DNA from: Saccharina japonica
Lineage: Eukaryota > Sar > Phaeophyceae > Laminariales > Laminariaceae
Length of the DNA: 64,000 nucleotides
NCBI GenBank assembly: GCA_008828725.1
Contig: MEHQ01003247.1
Location: forward strand, 320,168-384,167
Direction: 5' to 3'
A program made the translations under genes and the position numbers. The notes under the pieces are model-generated. The model saw only the letters and a program-made list of their open reading frames with translations, was not told the DNA's origin and searched no databases. This document shows positions 44,690-58,100 of this stretch, piece after piece (position 1 is the stretch's first letter; each line of letters opens with the position of its first letter).

Positions 44690-45172
44690 GTGTAGGCACT
44701 GGTGGTAGTGCGTAAAATTATCTCTAGCGGTGGTAGAGCAGCCAAAGCGACCATTCAGAGGGTTGGGCGATAGGCGCAAAGCGTTCAATGTTTGAACAAA
44801 ATAGGTTGCGATGTGCTGTGCTGCGTGGGATGCTACTGTTTGTAATCGGCGTACGTGCACTTCCGTGCTGTTGCTTCCGGCGTAGTCAGGGCCAAACAGC
44901 TCGCAAAACGAACCTATGACGGTGCTTGACGAAGGTCAAGGCTTGGTGCTCACCTGGGCGATGTCTCCGGCTCTCTGGCAGTGGTTGGGCCACAGGAACG
45001 GCGAGCCAGAGTTACCACGCGCGACTAACAAGGGGTTTCCGCATAACAAAAGTAATGTTTCTAGGGGTACACCGGGGGTATATTTCAACCATTGTATTTC
45101 CCAGTCAAACGCAAATGCAAGCCCACCAGCGTCATGTCCTGGACATCGTCGGTCCCGCCCCCCAGCCGCCAA
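44690..45172 (-). CDS. Unrecognised coding segment, two putative exons
   Basis: Exon 45172-44954 (73 codons, acceptor GTAGTAG, donor GCCCAG|GTGAGC) reads GLAFAFDWEIQWLKYTPGVP, then LETLLLLCGNPLLVARGNSG, and ends CQRAGDIAQ. A 54-bp putative intron (44953-44900, ending GCGAG) leads in phase 0 into LFGPDYAGSNSTEVHVRRLQ, then ASHAAQHIATYFVQTLNALR and NFTHYHQCLHTL near 44690. Beyond that the frame runs into C-rich low complexity before a stop at 44594. Composition and predicted helices look like a real protein. I do not recognise the family. The intron is far shorter than others here, so it could instead be a small insertion in a former intronless gene. Confidence 0.45.
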
Positions 45173-45870
45173 CTACTACAGCAGCAGCAGTAGTAGATTA
45201 ATTTCCCGTCCGATTAAACCAATAAACTTAGAACCGAGAAGAAGTATGGCGAGGAATACACCTTGCTCTCACATAGGTAACGTTGGGTTGGCGTCGGTTG
45301 GCATAGATAAAGTTGGGTTGGCGTCGGTTGGTAATTTTCTTGGGTAGGGCGGGGGGGGTACAGATGGAAAGAATGGGAGTGGGTGGAAGGGGGAGCCACG
45401 TCACGGTCATACGACTGGTGTACGAAACATCAAGGCTGAAAAACTGAACCACCAGTCAGCTACGTATTCATAGCAGTATAGTAGTAGTTGACTTTGCGTC
45501 GGCGCTTGATGTCACGCTTCTCACAATAATAATACCAAACAGTGTTTTTGTGATGGAACAGAACAAACAGCAGCTGCATGCAGCTACGATATGTATTAAC
45601 GTACTACTACCCTGGGGAGGTTAGGTACTGAGCTACAATGCGGTATGGGGCTAGCCCGACTACCGTAAGCAGGTTGAGACGACGAGTTAGTTGTTGTTTT
45701 GTTTGTGGTGTGTTACTGCTGACCCTCAAGTTATATACCGCCGTCTTCCATTCATTGTGGTCGCGACCGTCATTATCTACGGCTGTGTTTCGTTACTTGA
45801 ATAACAAGTTTGTTTGCGGTCGGGCTACCGCCCACCGTTACCCTTTTCCGTGTCGATCAATATACTTACT

Positions 45871-45880
45871 ACTGCTACTA

Positions 45881-45979
<99 letters not shown>
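45871..45979 (+). repeat. (TAC)n microsatellite
   Basis: About 33 triplets of TAC/CTA. It is the reverse complement of the tract at 46378-46471. Confidence 0.97.
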
Positions 45980-46110
45980 GCGGCGCCGCGTTACCGAACG
46001 AGAGTACCGCCAAATTGCTACCACTCACGCTGTCGTCGTCTTCATTTACCTTCCGACCTACAGCATATATATCGCGTTTGTGTATCTGCGGTGTTGTACT
46101 TACTGTTACA

Positions 46111-46268
46111 GCCTTCTATGACCTTCCCGCAGGCGTCCGGTTCGCCGTGCGCGGAGACGAAGCGCACCCCCCCCCGCCATGGGCGCCCGGAGGAGCGCTG
46201 GAGGGGCGCCGGAGAGCCGGCTGCCTGCGGCGTAGTTTCCGCCTTGAGGCATTTTTATATATGCCAGG
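46111..46268 (+). CDS. Candidate exon between inverted triplet repeats
   Basis: GC-rich segment between GTTACAG and a TGCCAG|GTATGT donor, open in two frames (one reads FYDLPAGVRFAVRGDEAHPP). Function unknown; compositional bias could explain the open frames. Confidence 0.3.
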
Positions 46269-46355
46269 TATGTATTGTATGAGTAAGCGAAATTGTACTA
46301 CAGTTTGGTAAATAATGTGCGCTTGTACCGGCTCTTTGTTTACTCTCGCTCCCTA

Positions 46356-46484
<129 letters not shown>

Positions 46485-47690
46485 TGACAGCAGGCCTTCA
46501 CCAAGACCCCCAAAAAAACAAACGCCTCACCAGGGGGAACAGGTCGAAATATAATACCTGGTATCACCTAATACGTTTTGTACGTACGTTTGGCGAAAAA
46601 CGATGCGGGGCATAAATTCGATTTAGCCTAGGTCGGAAAAGGGTGCAGAACTCAAAAGCGGGTACATTGTGCGGCAAGCCGCGGCACCTGTGGCCTCCGG
46701 CGAAAGGTGCGCCGAGGACCGAGGACAATTCTTTGCCGAAATAAATGCGCCAGTGCAACATTTTATCACCTACTACGTAAGTACCTGTTATGTATACGTG
46801 ATCATATACGTACCATGAGTACCACATACAGAATATCTATGAATCGCACTCGGGGGTTTCGGGTTTCGGCATCACGAGGCGTTGCTTGTGACACTCTTTG
46901 GATTCCCCAAAAAATGAGACCGATATCGGACGATTCTCTGTAAGGAAAGGCTGAAAAAGATACTGTCAAGGCAAAATCTGCCGAAGAAAACATTCGACGC
47001 TCGTACTGCTGCTGCCATGTCTTTCCGTGCCAGCGGAGCGAACGTACGATCGCCCCGAGTTATTCTACTCCATACAGCTGCGATGAGCAGCGCGTAAAAA
47101 AACAGCAACAAAAAAGGCAGCCACCTTCCAAAACCGTCTTCCCAAGTTCTTATCATAATACCAGGTATGTTCTTCTCTAGAAGTTGCTCCCTTCTCCAAG
47201 AACTTTATTTTCCTGAACACAAGTGTGTGCTTCTCGCGTGCGTGGCATCTACATACAGAGAGGTTGACCGCTACCCCCCCCGCCCCGATAAGGACAACAA
47301 TCATATAATTGAATACGAACGTAATCTCAGAAACTCTTCGAATTCCTTGTTCTCATGTTTTGTCCTCTTCTTATTCTTCTTGGTTCGCCCGCGTTTCGGG
47401 GGCAAAAAAAACATTTTTTTTTTTCTTGACTGGATCCCGGATAAAAATATAAAATCAATCGCAAGTTGAAAAATGAATGTAACCCCCCCCCCCCCCTCAT
47501 CTCTCTCCACAGCCTTTCTCCTGCGTACAAAAACCAACTGACGTAGCAGCGCGCGGTAACAGCAACAAAAAGTTCAGCCCACAGCTTGCCTACAGCTACA
47601 CTGCCACCCCCGCCCAGAATAAAGGAAGGGCTTCCAAGTACAACTCCGGTCAGGATGGGAAACACTGTTGCGCACAACTGCGCTCAGTAA
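46485..47690. other. Gene-free stretch with weak ORFs
   Basis: A plus frame at 46640-46750 reads GKPRHLWPPAKGAPRTED and stops, and may be an element remnant. Minus ORFs at 47677-47327 are hydrophobic but lack splice sites or family matches. A C run is at 47483-47496. Confidence 0.35.
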
Positions 47691-47694
47691 ATAG

Positions 47695-48500
47695 GAACAC
47701 AATCCCGCCGCTAAAGTAAAACCCGCTCAAAATAGGATGCAAGGAATTGGCTTGCAATTCCGTACAGCACACGAAAAAATCCACGCAAGACCTTGATCAG
47801 TAGGGAAAGGTCTCCGCCTAAAACGAGGGTTGTTCAGGGGTTCGGTAAAATCTCGTTGGTCGGGTCGAGCCGTGCCAGGTAAGGATGACCCAACCCAACC
47901 CATGAGAGTTCGAAACCCTTCTGACCAGACCCGACCCGACCCGACCGATTAAAAAAACTTCCCGACTCGCCCGGGTCGTGATCCGTGAAGAGCCCTGCTT
48001 AAAACCCCGCTCAGCAATACAAGGACTCTGCTTGCAAACCCCAGTCAGAATAGATTTTAATAATTCCGCTTAGGACCCTGACCAGTAGATGAAAAAGCCG
48101 GCAACGCAACAACCTTGCAGGCCTTCCGCGTACTATGTAACCCTACGTAATCAGTACTGCCTGTACAGCGAACACTCCGATTAGAACAACCCTAATCAAC
48201 ACAGGAAAGACTTTGGTTACAGCCCCAGTCAGTGAAAAAGCAAGGACTCCGCTTGTAGCCCTGATCTGCCAGTTGAAAAGGAAATCCCCGACAGCTCCAC
48301 TCAGTATGGCGAAAAACTCTGAAGAAAGACTCTACCGAAATCCCTCCGTCACTATCCCAAGAACTTCGCGAACAACCCCGATCCACACGGGGAAAAAAAA
48401 CGGACAAACAAGCCTGTTCGGTAAGAAGTGATCGGCATAAAATCCCAACAAGCACAGCGGGGGTTACGCCTTCAACCCTGAACAAATCATTGAACATATC
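47695..48500. repeat. Degenerate tandem repeat of about 35-40 bp with embedded GGGTC element
   Basis: Recurrent 'AGGACTCCGCTTG.A...CCC.AGTCAG.A' units in poor register. Bases 47840-48000 hold a GGGTC/GACCC-rich element like the one at 30.6 kb. Confidence 0.55.
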
Positions 48501-48504
48501 ATAT

Positions 48505-48780
48505 CATGATCTAGGTCATGATCTGATCTAGATCACGATCTGCGTCATGATCATATCTAGATCATGACCTAGATCTTGCGGGACAGATGCATCCCGGATT
48601 AATAAGGTCTGTTCGATCTGCTGTAGATCACGTTTGCCAGGTGGGATCTGTATCACACAGATCTTCTTGCCACGTAGGATCTGTATGACACAGCTCTTCT
48701 TGCGGGGTAGGATCTGTGTATGACACAGCTCTTGCGCACATGCTCGCTAGGTGAGATCTGCAAGGTACGGCTCCCGACGA
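48505..48780. repeat. GATC-rich palindromic tract and 45-bp repeats
   Basis: 48505-48575 is built from GATCTAGATCATGATC-like palindromes. 48620-48760 has three diverged units with GATCTGTRTGACACAGCTCTT. Confidence 0.75.
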
Positions 48781-48953
48781 ACATCACATACCGGCAAATG
48801 CCATCCATGTCTTGAGTTATTGTGAGATTAACAAACTCATACTAAATCCAAGACATTAATTCGTTTCCACCTTCAAGGCATACGGTACAGGGTCTAGATG
48901 ACCTAAAATCGTGATTGGTCTGATTTGTGATTTAATCCCGCTCAAAATCATAC

Positions 48954-49103
48954 TCAGTACAGGAAGGACTCCGGGGGTGGGGGCGAGCGTCCGACTAAGG
49001 CTAACGCGTCCGGACCGAAAGCGTCTGTGACAGCTGTGTACGTGGCTTTCCTCAAGGGTAAGCCCTTGTCCCTCAGCTCCGTCACCAGCGCTACCGCGGT
49101 TAC
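48954..49103 (-). CDS. PPR terminal exon
   Basis: 50 codons including TGA after acceptor CTATCAG. VTAVALVTELRDKGLPL completes one repeat; the rest is a Pro-rich tail. Confidence 0.82.
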   Translation of the reverse strand, partial: VTAVALVTELRDKGLPLRKATYTAVTDAFGPDALALVGRSPPPPESFLY

Positions 49104-50882
49104 CTGATAGGTAACATGAAAGGAAACATGAACGGTAACATGAACGGTAAACAGCAACAGGAGGGAGGGAGGGAGAGAGGGGGGAGAGGGGGAGAGGGGA
49201 AACGGGAGGGGGGGTGTACTCAGTGTTGTGCACAGGCGTAGTCATATGACGCATAGACGGGAGGGGGGGGGGGGTAAAGGGAGGGGGGTGGGGGGGGGGG
49301 GGGGGGGGGGGGGTATTTTTGTATTTGGCGCGAGCTACGATAGAGGTAGCACGTTTTNGCTGAAACATTTTCGGAATGACCTAATTAGGGCCCGTATTAA
49401 CGAGTATGAAATAAATTCAATTTGGAAAAAATAAAATTCAAATTCGCTTTTCATTGGTCAACACACGCACCAGCACCAAATATTATGCCCCAAGATCCTA
49501 ATCTTTGGTGCTGGTGCGTGTGTTGACCAATGAAAAGCGGATTTGTTTTTTTTTTTTCCAAATTGATTTTTTTTCTTCTTCGTTAATACGGGCCCTTAGA
49601 CCTCGCCTCCTCACCAGAAAAAAAAAAAAAAAAACGAGGAAAATATTGCGACCGCTGGCTACTGCTTGGGGTACATACGATGAATTGCCGCGAGCTATAT
49701 ACTATTATAGCACACTGCGCGCTGGCATGAGGCAGCCATAGGAGTGTCTGCAAAGCTTGAACAGGAGAAGCGAAACGCCCTTGGAGTATCGAGCACGCGT
49801 AAGCCCCAACGGCTAAAACACGTTTAGATTTGCACCCAAATATTTGGGAACGACGTTTTTGGATTAAGGGTTGGGTACATCTTGCGGTAGTAAAAACGTC
49901 AACGGTTAGTGGAAGGGTCAACGGTTAGCAAAATAATCTACCGGTACTGAAAGTATCAACTGCTAAAAGCAAAACTACGTCTAAAAACAAAAGCAAAAGA
50001 GCCAACGGCTACCACGTAGCACTCTGTCCCGAAATATAAGCACCATTTATATTGAATGTTAATGTGAAAAAGGTGCTTATATTTAGGTACAGATTGGTAT
50101 ACAATAGTGCCTACCTCTACAGAAGAACAAGTGCAAACGGCTAGTGAATTGACCAGCGGGTAAAAATATGGACCACTTTACAAAAACGACCAACGCCGAA
50201 AAAAACGATCAACGGCTATTACAAATAAAAGCGGCAACGGCTAGCAGAAGGATCAACGGCTAAAACAAAAAGTGAATGACATAGATACAAAGTACAACGG
50301 TTAGTAAAAGCGTCAACGGCTGTACTCACCCGGTTCCCGGAGGTGCAGCAGGCCTCGATGGCGTGAGCGTAGGTGAAGGCGTCCATAGCCAGGCCAGCCT
50401 CCCTCATCTCCTCAAGCACATCCATCGCTGCCTGTGGTGGCACAAACGCCGACATATTACAAGTATTATCGTTAGTGGAGGGGGTGTACTCGTGCCATGC
50501 ATGGTTGTATTCGTATGGGTCTGGGGGGGGGTGTACTCCATATTCATGCATGGCCGTAGTCGTATTACCATAGACCTTCGCATCCCTACAATGCTGGGAC
50601 GGAGTAGTACTATAGTTGGGTGTACATCCAATATGCTGGTAAAGCACTCAGCATAAATCATTATTTTTTTTATTAGCATAAAGCAGCGTAATTGTTTGTT
50701 TTGGCATTAAAGTAGCACAACTAACACTTTTTTAGGAGCACCAGAAACAAAACTGGGCAAACATTAACAAAGGCATCAAGCATAAACAAAACAAAAACAC
50801 TTTTTTTTTGGGGGGGGGGGCAGAATGGATATAGGAGTAGATGTAGAATAACAAAAACCGAGAGACGAACACGGACACCGCT

Positions 50883-50937
<55 letters not shown>

Positions 50938-53900
50938 GTACTCGATATTCATGCTCATTTGTTGTTCGCGTTAGTAATTTGACCATTGACCAAGCATCCC
51001 TTTCGAGACGGAGCACCGTTCCATATATTACATAGTGTTTTATGTTAATGGAGGCGGAAGGGGCGGGGGGGGGTTGTAGTGCCACGAAGGCCGAAAGGGG
51101 GGACGAGAGGCGGACTAGTGTCACAAAGGCCAAGATTCAAGCAAGGGCACCGCTAGGGGGGTATATAGGGGGGAGGGAGAAAATCGGGGGGGGGGCGGCG
51201 GAGGCGGGGGGGGGGGGGGCGGGGAGGCTGTAGGCGGGTGCGAGAGCGGGGCGGGAGGGGGGGGGTCGTCTATCATGTATGTAGCTGACCGTACCGGCCG
51301 TTAGCATATACCAGTAGACACCCCTCTGCATGCCGCCGCGGGGGCGTCGATCGGCCCCCTGGTCGGGTGGCGCTAGAGGCGGCGCTATCAAGCACGACGC
51401 CCGAGCGCCGGGTATGGTCACCAACCAGGCCAGCCCGCCACGCGAGAGCGACGCGATAACGGCCGGTGAGATAGCGAGTCGCACCTGATGGCGGAGAGGT
51501 GCAGTCCTGGGCTGAGAGAAGCGCGCCGCGAGCGACTCGCAGATCCACGGTACAGCTCTATATAGAGGATGTAAGTGTCTGCGTGGTGCGCCGAGCACAC
51601 ATCAAAGTGGGTTTGTTACGTATGCGTAGCGAGTATGGGCAGGTCCCGCGCGGCGCCGGAGGGTTGACGGCCTCCAATATTGAGACACTCGTCACGTGAT
51701 ACGACCATCCCCTGTGCGGAACAAAGGTCTCGTCACCCCAGCACAAATGATAACTAACTCGACGCCAGCTTTGGGTGAACCCCGCCAAAAAAAATAACAA
51801 AGCAAAAAAAAACGGCACCCCTGTTGTCTAGCTCAACGGCAGCGAGTGCGTGTTTACAGCGTCGTTGCCAACCGACGCCAACCCAACATTAAATCAATAC
51901 CATATATTTATAGCATGAAGGCGGAGAAAAATGGGGGGCGGAAAAGCGGGGGGTTTACTCATGTATCGGCATGGCCGTAGTTTCGTATGACCATATAGAC
52001 CCCTGGCATCCTACAATGGCTCGGACCGGAGCACGTTTGGTTTTCACCAACCAGGCAGACATTGCTTGCACCAAGCGCGAAGGCGCCGTGAGTTTTGGGC
52101 GAGTCGCATGGAGGGTGAGCTGCACCTCTAGAACCGCTGTGAGGCGGACTTTGGCTTATGGACGACAGGCTCCAATGAATTAGATTTTAATATCTGGTGT
52201 GGCCGCTTCAGAGACAGCAATGGGATAATGCACTAACGCTATCTGCGCTCGTGGGATGCCTTATCCATAACACACTTACGTTACGATATTCCCTTTGTGC
52301 GGAGATGAGGTTATCAAACACGCGCACAAATGATGCTAACTGAAAGCCAAGCATGGTGACGCGCCAAACGAAAAAAAAACCGGTAGCCATGCTGGTTGTC
52401 GAGCTCACGCAAGTGAGAGGCGTGTGTTTACATGCGTCGTTGCCAAGCGATCTGCCAACCCAACCTATAAATATAATAAAATAATAATTTTTTATTTTTG
52501 TTTTTTTTTTGTATTAGGGGACCATGTGGATGACCACAACACCGAGGAGAAAGGACCAGGATATTATCGGGGAGGGGCAAAACACCCCACTACCGCCAAC
52601 AAAACAACAACAACAGAAACTATACATACGAATCACGGAAAATAGCCGAGTACGGGGAGAACAAAAGCACTCTATAGAATATTCTAGCGTGATGGACTAT
52701 CGGGAAATCGAAAATACAGGCTGAGATCCCGCGAAAAAAGAAAACGAGCCGTATTACGTACATATACGTACGGAAAAATCTAAGGATTGTACGACACGCC
52801 CAAACAAAACAGCCGACGCCGACATTCTTAAAATTGAAAACAAACACACGCTTTGGGAACGCAGGCCAAGACAAGAAAAAGGAAAAGAGTGAAATATGCT
52901 TTTGACAGAATCGCGAGAGAGGGCGACCGCAGGCACTGCGAGGAGGTCAGGGATCGTAAGTTCGACCGGCAACCCCCCCCCCAAGAGTCCGACGAGGCCC
53001 GAACCGAGGCGACGTCGAAGCCTGAAGACCGTAGCTGACGGCCACGCCGCAGTTACGTGATGTCCTTCCGACGCAAGGCCTGCAAGTCGGTCGGCGACTC
53101 GCCCATGGTTAGGAGAGGAGACGACCGCGAATGAAACCAGTGGGCTATGGTGATCCAGGCTTTTCCCGTCGCCAGTCCGTCTGCTCAGCTGCGACTCTCG
53201 GATCAAACGCTCCCGTGGCGCAGTATCGGCCTGCAGCGGCGAGCCCACTCCCCGAGCTGAGCATAGGTTGTCGCGTCGAACTGCCTACCATCGGCAGCTC
53301 GAGGTGCGAACGATTTCGCGAGCAGGCGGCAACGCGAGTCCGTCAATGATCGGTCAAGGCGAGGGCAGACAAAGCATCAACCTTCGCTGACACGGCACTG
53401 AGGGTTTCTTTCACCCCAATGAACTCGCCCTCAACCTGGCCAGTCCATCGCACGATGTCCTCCGAAGAGACCACCGCCGCGGCCGCGGCCCCGGGCGCCT
53501 CGCCAGGGCCCGGGAGAGGGTCCGCTGCGGCGTCCTCAACCTGGCCACTGGCGGCAGAAGAGACTTGAGCCATGTCCCCACCGAGAGAACGAAGAACAGC
53601 AAACTACCAGCAGCAGTTGAGCAGGCCAAATATGAGAAGGACAGCGCCGTCCAGCAGTTGAACAGGATGAACAGGAAAAGTACAGCGCCCCAAACCAGCA
53701 CAAGGAACCGAATTCAAACTAGTCCGTACCCCACCTTTGACCTGTATCGCTACCCTGCTTCGCTGCGTGCTTCGCTCGCGAGACGACGATACAGACTACC
53801 CCAGGTGGGTACGACGAACAGGCTACTCGAGTACAGATAAACCGTACTCATCTGATTGGTTAAACTTCTCCCGTACATGCAAAACACATATTCTCTCGTA

Positions 53901-55077
53901 CCTCGATAATATTACGAATATCGACATTTCTTAGATTTACAGGTTTACCAGAGGAACCCGACAAAAACAAATCCTTAGACCACACGCCTAATTCAATAAT
54001 ATCTAGACAGGGGGTTTAACTAACAAGTAAAACACAAAACAAAACAAAACAAAACAAAACCAAAATATGGTATCGAAATCCGTACAGAAATCCCATGTAC
54101 GTATGTCACTTACTGCTGTTTTGCCATTGGTACATACAGGGGGGGGAGAGTGGTGTCGATTTATTTCCTTCGATCGTGTCCCCCTGGGCGAATCAACCAC
54201 TTTGGGATCCCTTATATGGGATATAAGGGATATAAGGGATATACGGGATATTTACAAAACTAAAAAACAACAGCTGTGAGATCGAGGATTTCGTCGAAAC
54301 TGATCTCAAGCTGAGTGTGGTGAAAAGGATATAAGGGATATAAGGGATACAAGGGGATACAAGGGGTGTACGTAAGGGATATAAGGGCCATGAGGGATAG
54401 AAGGGATAGAAGGGATAGAAGGGATAGAAAGGATATAAGGGATAAAAGGGACATGAGGGATATAAGGGATACAAGGGGTAAAAGGGATATAAGGGATACA
54501 AGGGATACAAGGGATATAAGGGAGAGCGACCAAAACAATGATATTTTGGTTGGTTTTTATCAACCGCGTACGAGCCGCGTAAGCACCCAGCAGCACGGGT
54601 TGGGGTCACGTTGCGCCCGTGCCGCAAAACGCCTCCTTGTATTGCAACCATTGTAGCTCGGGACGCTAATCTTGTATCGTCCCCCATTGACGCAGTCGTG
54701 GTTGCCGTGATTCGTCGCTTTTAATTGTCAACTTTCCCCCTTCTGAAGTCCTAAGAGGGGTAACAGCAATGTTTTACCTGCCATTGGCGCCCAACGGCGC
54801 ACGCGTGAACGGCGATGTTGAAGCTCGATACGTCCGGCGTCAACCCCTCCCTCTTTATCTCCTCTAAGATCTGCGCGCGCGAAATAACAGCAGAAGCAGC
54901 AGCATTGTCAACAGCAGCCGCAGCGGCAGTAACGGCAGCAGCAACAGCATTGTCAACAGAAGCAGCAGCATGAGTAACAGCAGCAACAGTAACAGAAACA
55001 ACAGCAACGACAACCGCAGGAGCAACAACAACAGCAGGAGTAACAGCGGCAGCAGCAGCACCACAAGTGACCGCCGA

Positions 55078-55113
<36 letters not shown>

Positions 55114-58100
55114 GGCAGTGGCACATACGAAAACGAAACCGTGAATGACGCTGTCGTGATGCGTTTGCTCCTCGGCCGGGGGGGCCACGAGGCAGCTGGG
55201 CGAGAGATTGTGGCTGGTTCCTTAAAATCTGCACCCTTTTGCTGCTGCAAAGCTTTTTCCCACACAAACCCCCACGCAGTAGGACGCACATCGAACAGGT
55301 CATCGCTTCTCACTACATTATCTAGATCTTCAGGGCAGATAGCTCCTTGAGCTGTATGAAATACAGTTAGGGGTGCCAATGACGCTTATTCCGCCGCAAT
55401 AAGAGGTCTCATATTTTCGAAACGACCCGGGACAAAACAAATAGAAGAAATACTATCCCCGGAAACCACATCAATCAAAATATATTGATACAACACCACA
55501 CACGAGAAACTTTGTACGACGATTCCTCGGTCTACGGGTAGAGCTTGCTCTTGATACGCGATAGCCATGACCGTACAGCTGCCGTGATTGCACCGACAAA
55601 ACGTATCTTTAAGATATTCAAAATTGGTAGAGAAGGTGCCGAAAACGTGACGTGTTTTTGTATTTTTTCTCACGCAGTCAGAGTTGTCTTTTTGAGTTTA
55701 AGAAAATGAAATACTATTAATAGTGTAATACATGCTTCGGGTTGTTGGATACCCGGCACATCAAACGGCATTGGAACTCACATCGTTGCAGAAGAGTCCG
55801 CTACTCCCAAACAATACAACTTTGGCTGATGTTCTGCTTCTTTCCTAACAAGAAACACCCCCCCAAAAAAACAATATAACATAAACATAGTTTTGGTCTG
55901 CCCAGTGTTTCGTTTTTCAACGTACGATTTTTTTTTCGGAATGTGTCGAGAGCTGCAGATAATATATATACCCATACCCCAACGTGCGATTGTTATTTTT
56001 AGAACGTGTCGAGAGCTGCAGATAATACACTACCCATACCGCACATAGAATGCGTCGTTCGCCGCTTGTTGCCTCTCGGCGGACACAAAAGGGTCAACAC
56101 TTCAAGAAATCTTGTTATGACTCACAGGTTTTCAATTGTATGTCCAAGCTTGTCTACAGTAGACACTCGCGGCTATCACAGATACCGTAAAATGAGCGTT
56201 GAGCTCGCTCGCGCAGGGGTGCTCGCGATCGTTTTTTCAGCGCTCGTTTTCTCTCAACAGCGGTATGATGGGTGCTAACAAAAAAGTCGAAATCCTTATA
56301 TTTTTGGAAGGTTCTCAGACGCTTTTTACGATAGAGGTGCACCATGTTTCTGCCTTATAAGGGTGGTCACTTGGGGAGCGCTATACCTCACCCCCCAAAA
56401 ACTAATTTTGGAGGAAACTAAAAGTGCTGTATACGAGTGTATACGTACTACCTGTTGAACAAATATTTCATGGCCCAAGTATGCAATGAAAATTATTGGA
56501 ACACAAGAATGAAAGGCCGACGATTTTCGGGTTAGGGCCCATATTAACGAGTATAAAATAAATTCAATTTGGAAAAATAAAAATAAAAATTCGCCTTTCA
56601 TTGGTCAACACACGCACCAGCACCAAAGATTAGGATCTTGGGGGGTGCTGGTGCGTGTGTTGACCAATGAAAAGCGGATTTTTTTTTTTTTTCCAAATTG
56701 ATTTTTTTTTCTTCGTTAAAACGGGCCCTTAAGGGACCCTCCCGTCATTCAGAAAACGTTTCAGCCCCCAAAAAACGGTACAGCAGTACCTCCATCGTAG
56801 CACGCACCTCAACCAGATATTTCCGAAAACACCTTGTTGGGTTCGTACAGCAGTATCAGTATTGGCATTTTTTACACTGCTGCAATCCAGTATACTGGTG
56901 AATTTTGACGATAGTGTGTTCGCTACTGACTGACTTGAGTCAGCCAGTGGTCAGCCCCAGTTACAGAGTTTTTGCGGGGAACCATAGTAATCAGGACCCC
57001 CATCACATACACAAAAAAAACTATACGAGTTCGTACATTCCAATATTTTTAAAGAATATATTCGAGTATTTTTACTGCTGTAAGCATATTTGGTCCTGAT
57101 TACTATCAATAGTTCCCCCGTAAGACTTCAATTCGTCTCGAACACAGGTTTCGTCAACCGTTTTGCCGGCTAAGTGATACCCTACCTACCATCAAAACTG
57201 CTGTAGACCGCCAACCAACATGAAAAGTTTGTTGTATATAGAGGCTACCGTAGCGGCTCCACTACCTCAGAGAGTACACCTTTTTTTTTGTTGTTCCTCA
57301 TACCGCGGACGAAATGAGTCTCTCACCTCAAGCGCGGCAGCCCAGCTCCCGTTCCCGACGTTCGCCTGCATCACCCCGTTGAAGCTGAACACGTCCGGGG
57401 TAACCCCACGCTGTCGCATCTCCTAAAAAGGGTGGGGGGAATGAGGGGTCGCGGGGGGGGGGGGGGTACTTCATTTTCATGCATGGCCGTAGTCGTATGA
57501 CCATAGACCCTCGCATCCCTACAATGCCGGGACGGAGCATGTCGGGGTTTTACCGACCAGGCAGACATTGCTACCACCAGGCGCGAACCCGGGGGGGGGG
57601 GGGGGGGGGTGTACTTCATTTTCATGCATGGCCGTAGTCGTATGACCATAGACCCTCGCATCCCTACAATGCCGGGACGGAGCATGTCGGGGTTTTACCG
57701 ACCAGGCAGACATTGCTACCACCAGGCGCGAACCCGGGGGGGGGGGGGGGGGGGTGTACTTCATTTTCATGCATGGCCGTAGTCGTATGACCATAGACCC
57801 TCGCATCCCTACAATGCCGGGACGGAGCACGTTGGGTTTTCACCAACCAGGCAGACATTGCTTGCACTAAGCGCGAAGCGCCGTGAGGTATTGGGCGAGT
57901 CGCATGGAGGGTGAGCTGCATCCTGCTAAGAACCGCCTGTGAGGCGGACTTGCATATGGACGACAGGCTCCAATGAATTGATTTTATATCTGGTGTGGCC
58001 ACTTTCAGAGACAGCAATGGGTATCACTACGTATCTGCCTCGTGGATGCCTTACCATATACACACTACGTGATACGATCATTCCCCTTGTGCGGAGATGA

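Larger units (their letters stand above)
52515..57600. repeat. Tandem duplication unit 1 (PPR exons a and b)
   Basis: Homologous to 58268-62350. It has an additional segment of about 1 kb (52906-53925) that is missing from unit 2. Outside that segment the two are nearly identical with scattered substitutions and small indels. Confidence 0.9.

Noticed and set aside
45638-46311. ORFs with long Tyr, Thr or Leu runs
   Set aside because: Translations of the (TAC)n microsatellite in three frames.
48192-48497. 101-codon minus ORF
   Set aside because: Falls inside a degenerate tandem repeat; the Cys/Phe/Arg pattern follows the repeat period.
54193-54687. 164-codon minus ORF with Leu/Tyr/Pro repeats
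   Set aside because: Product of the 9-bp AAGGGATAT satellite.
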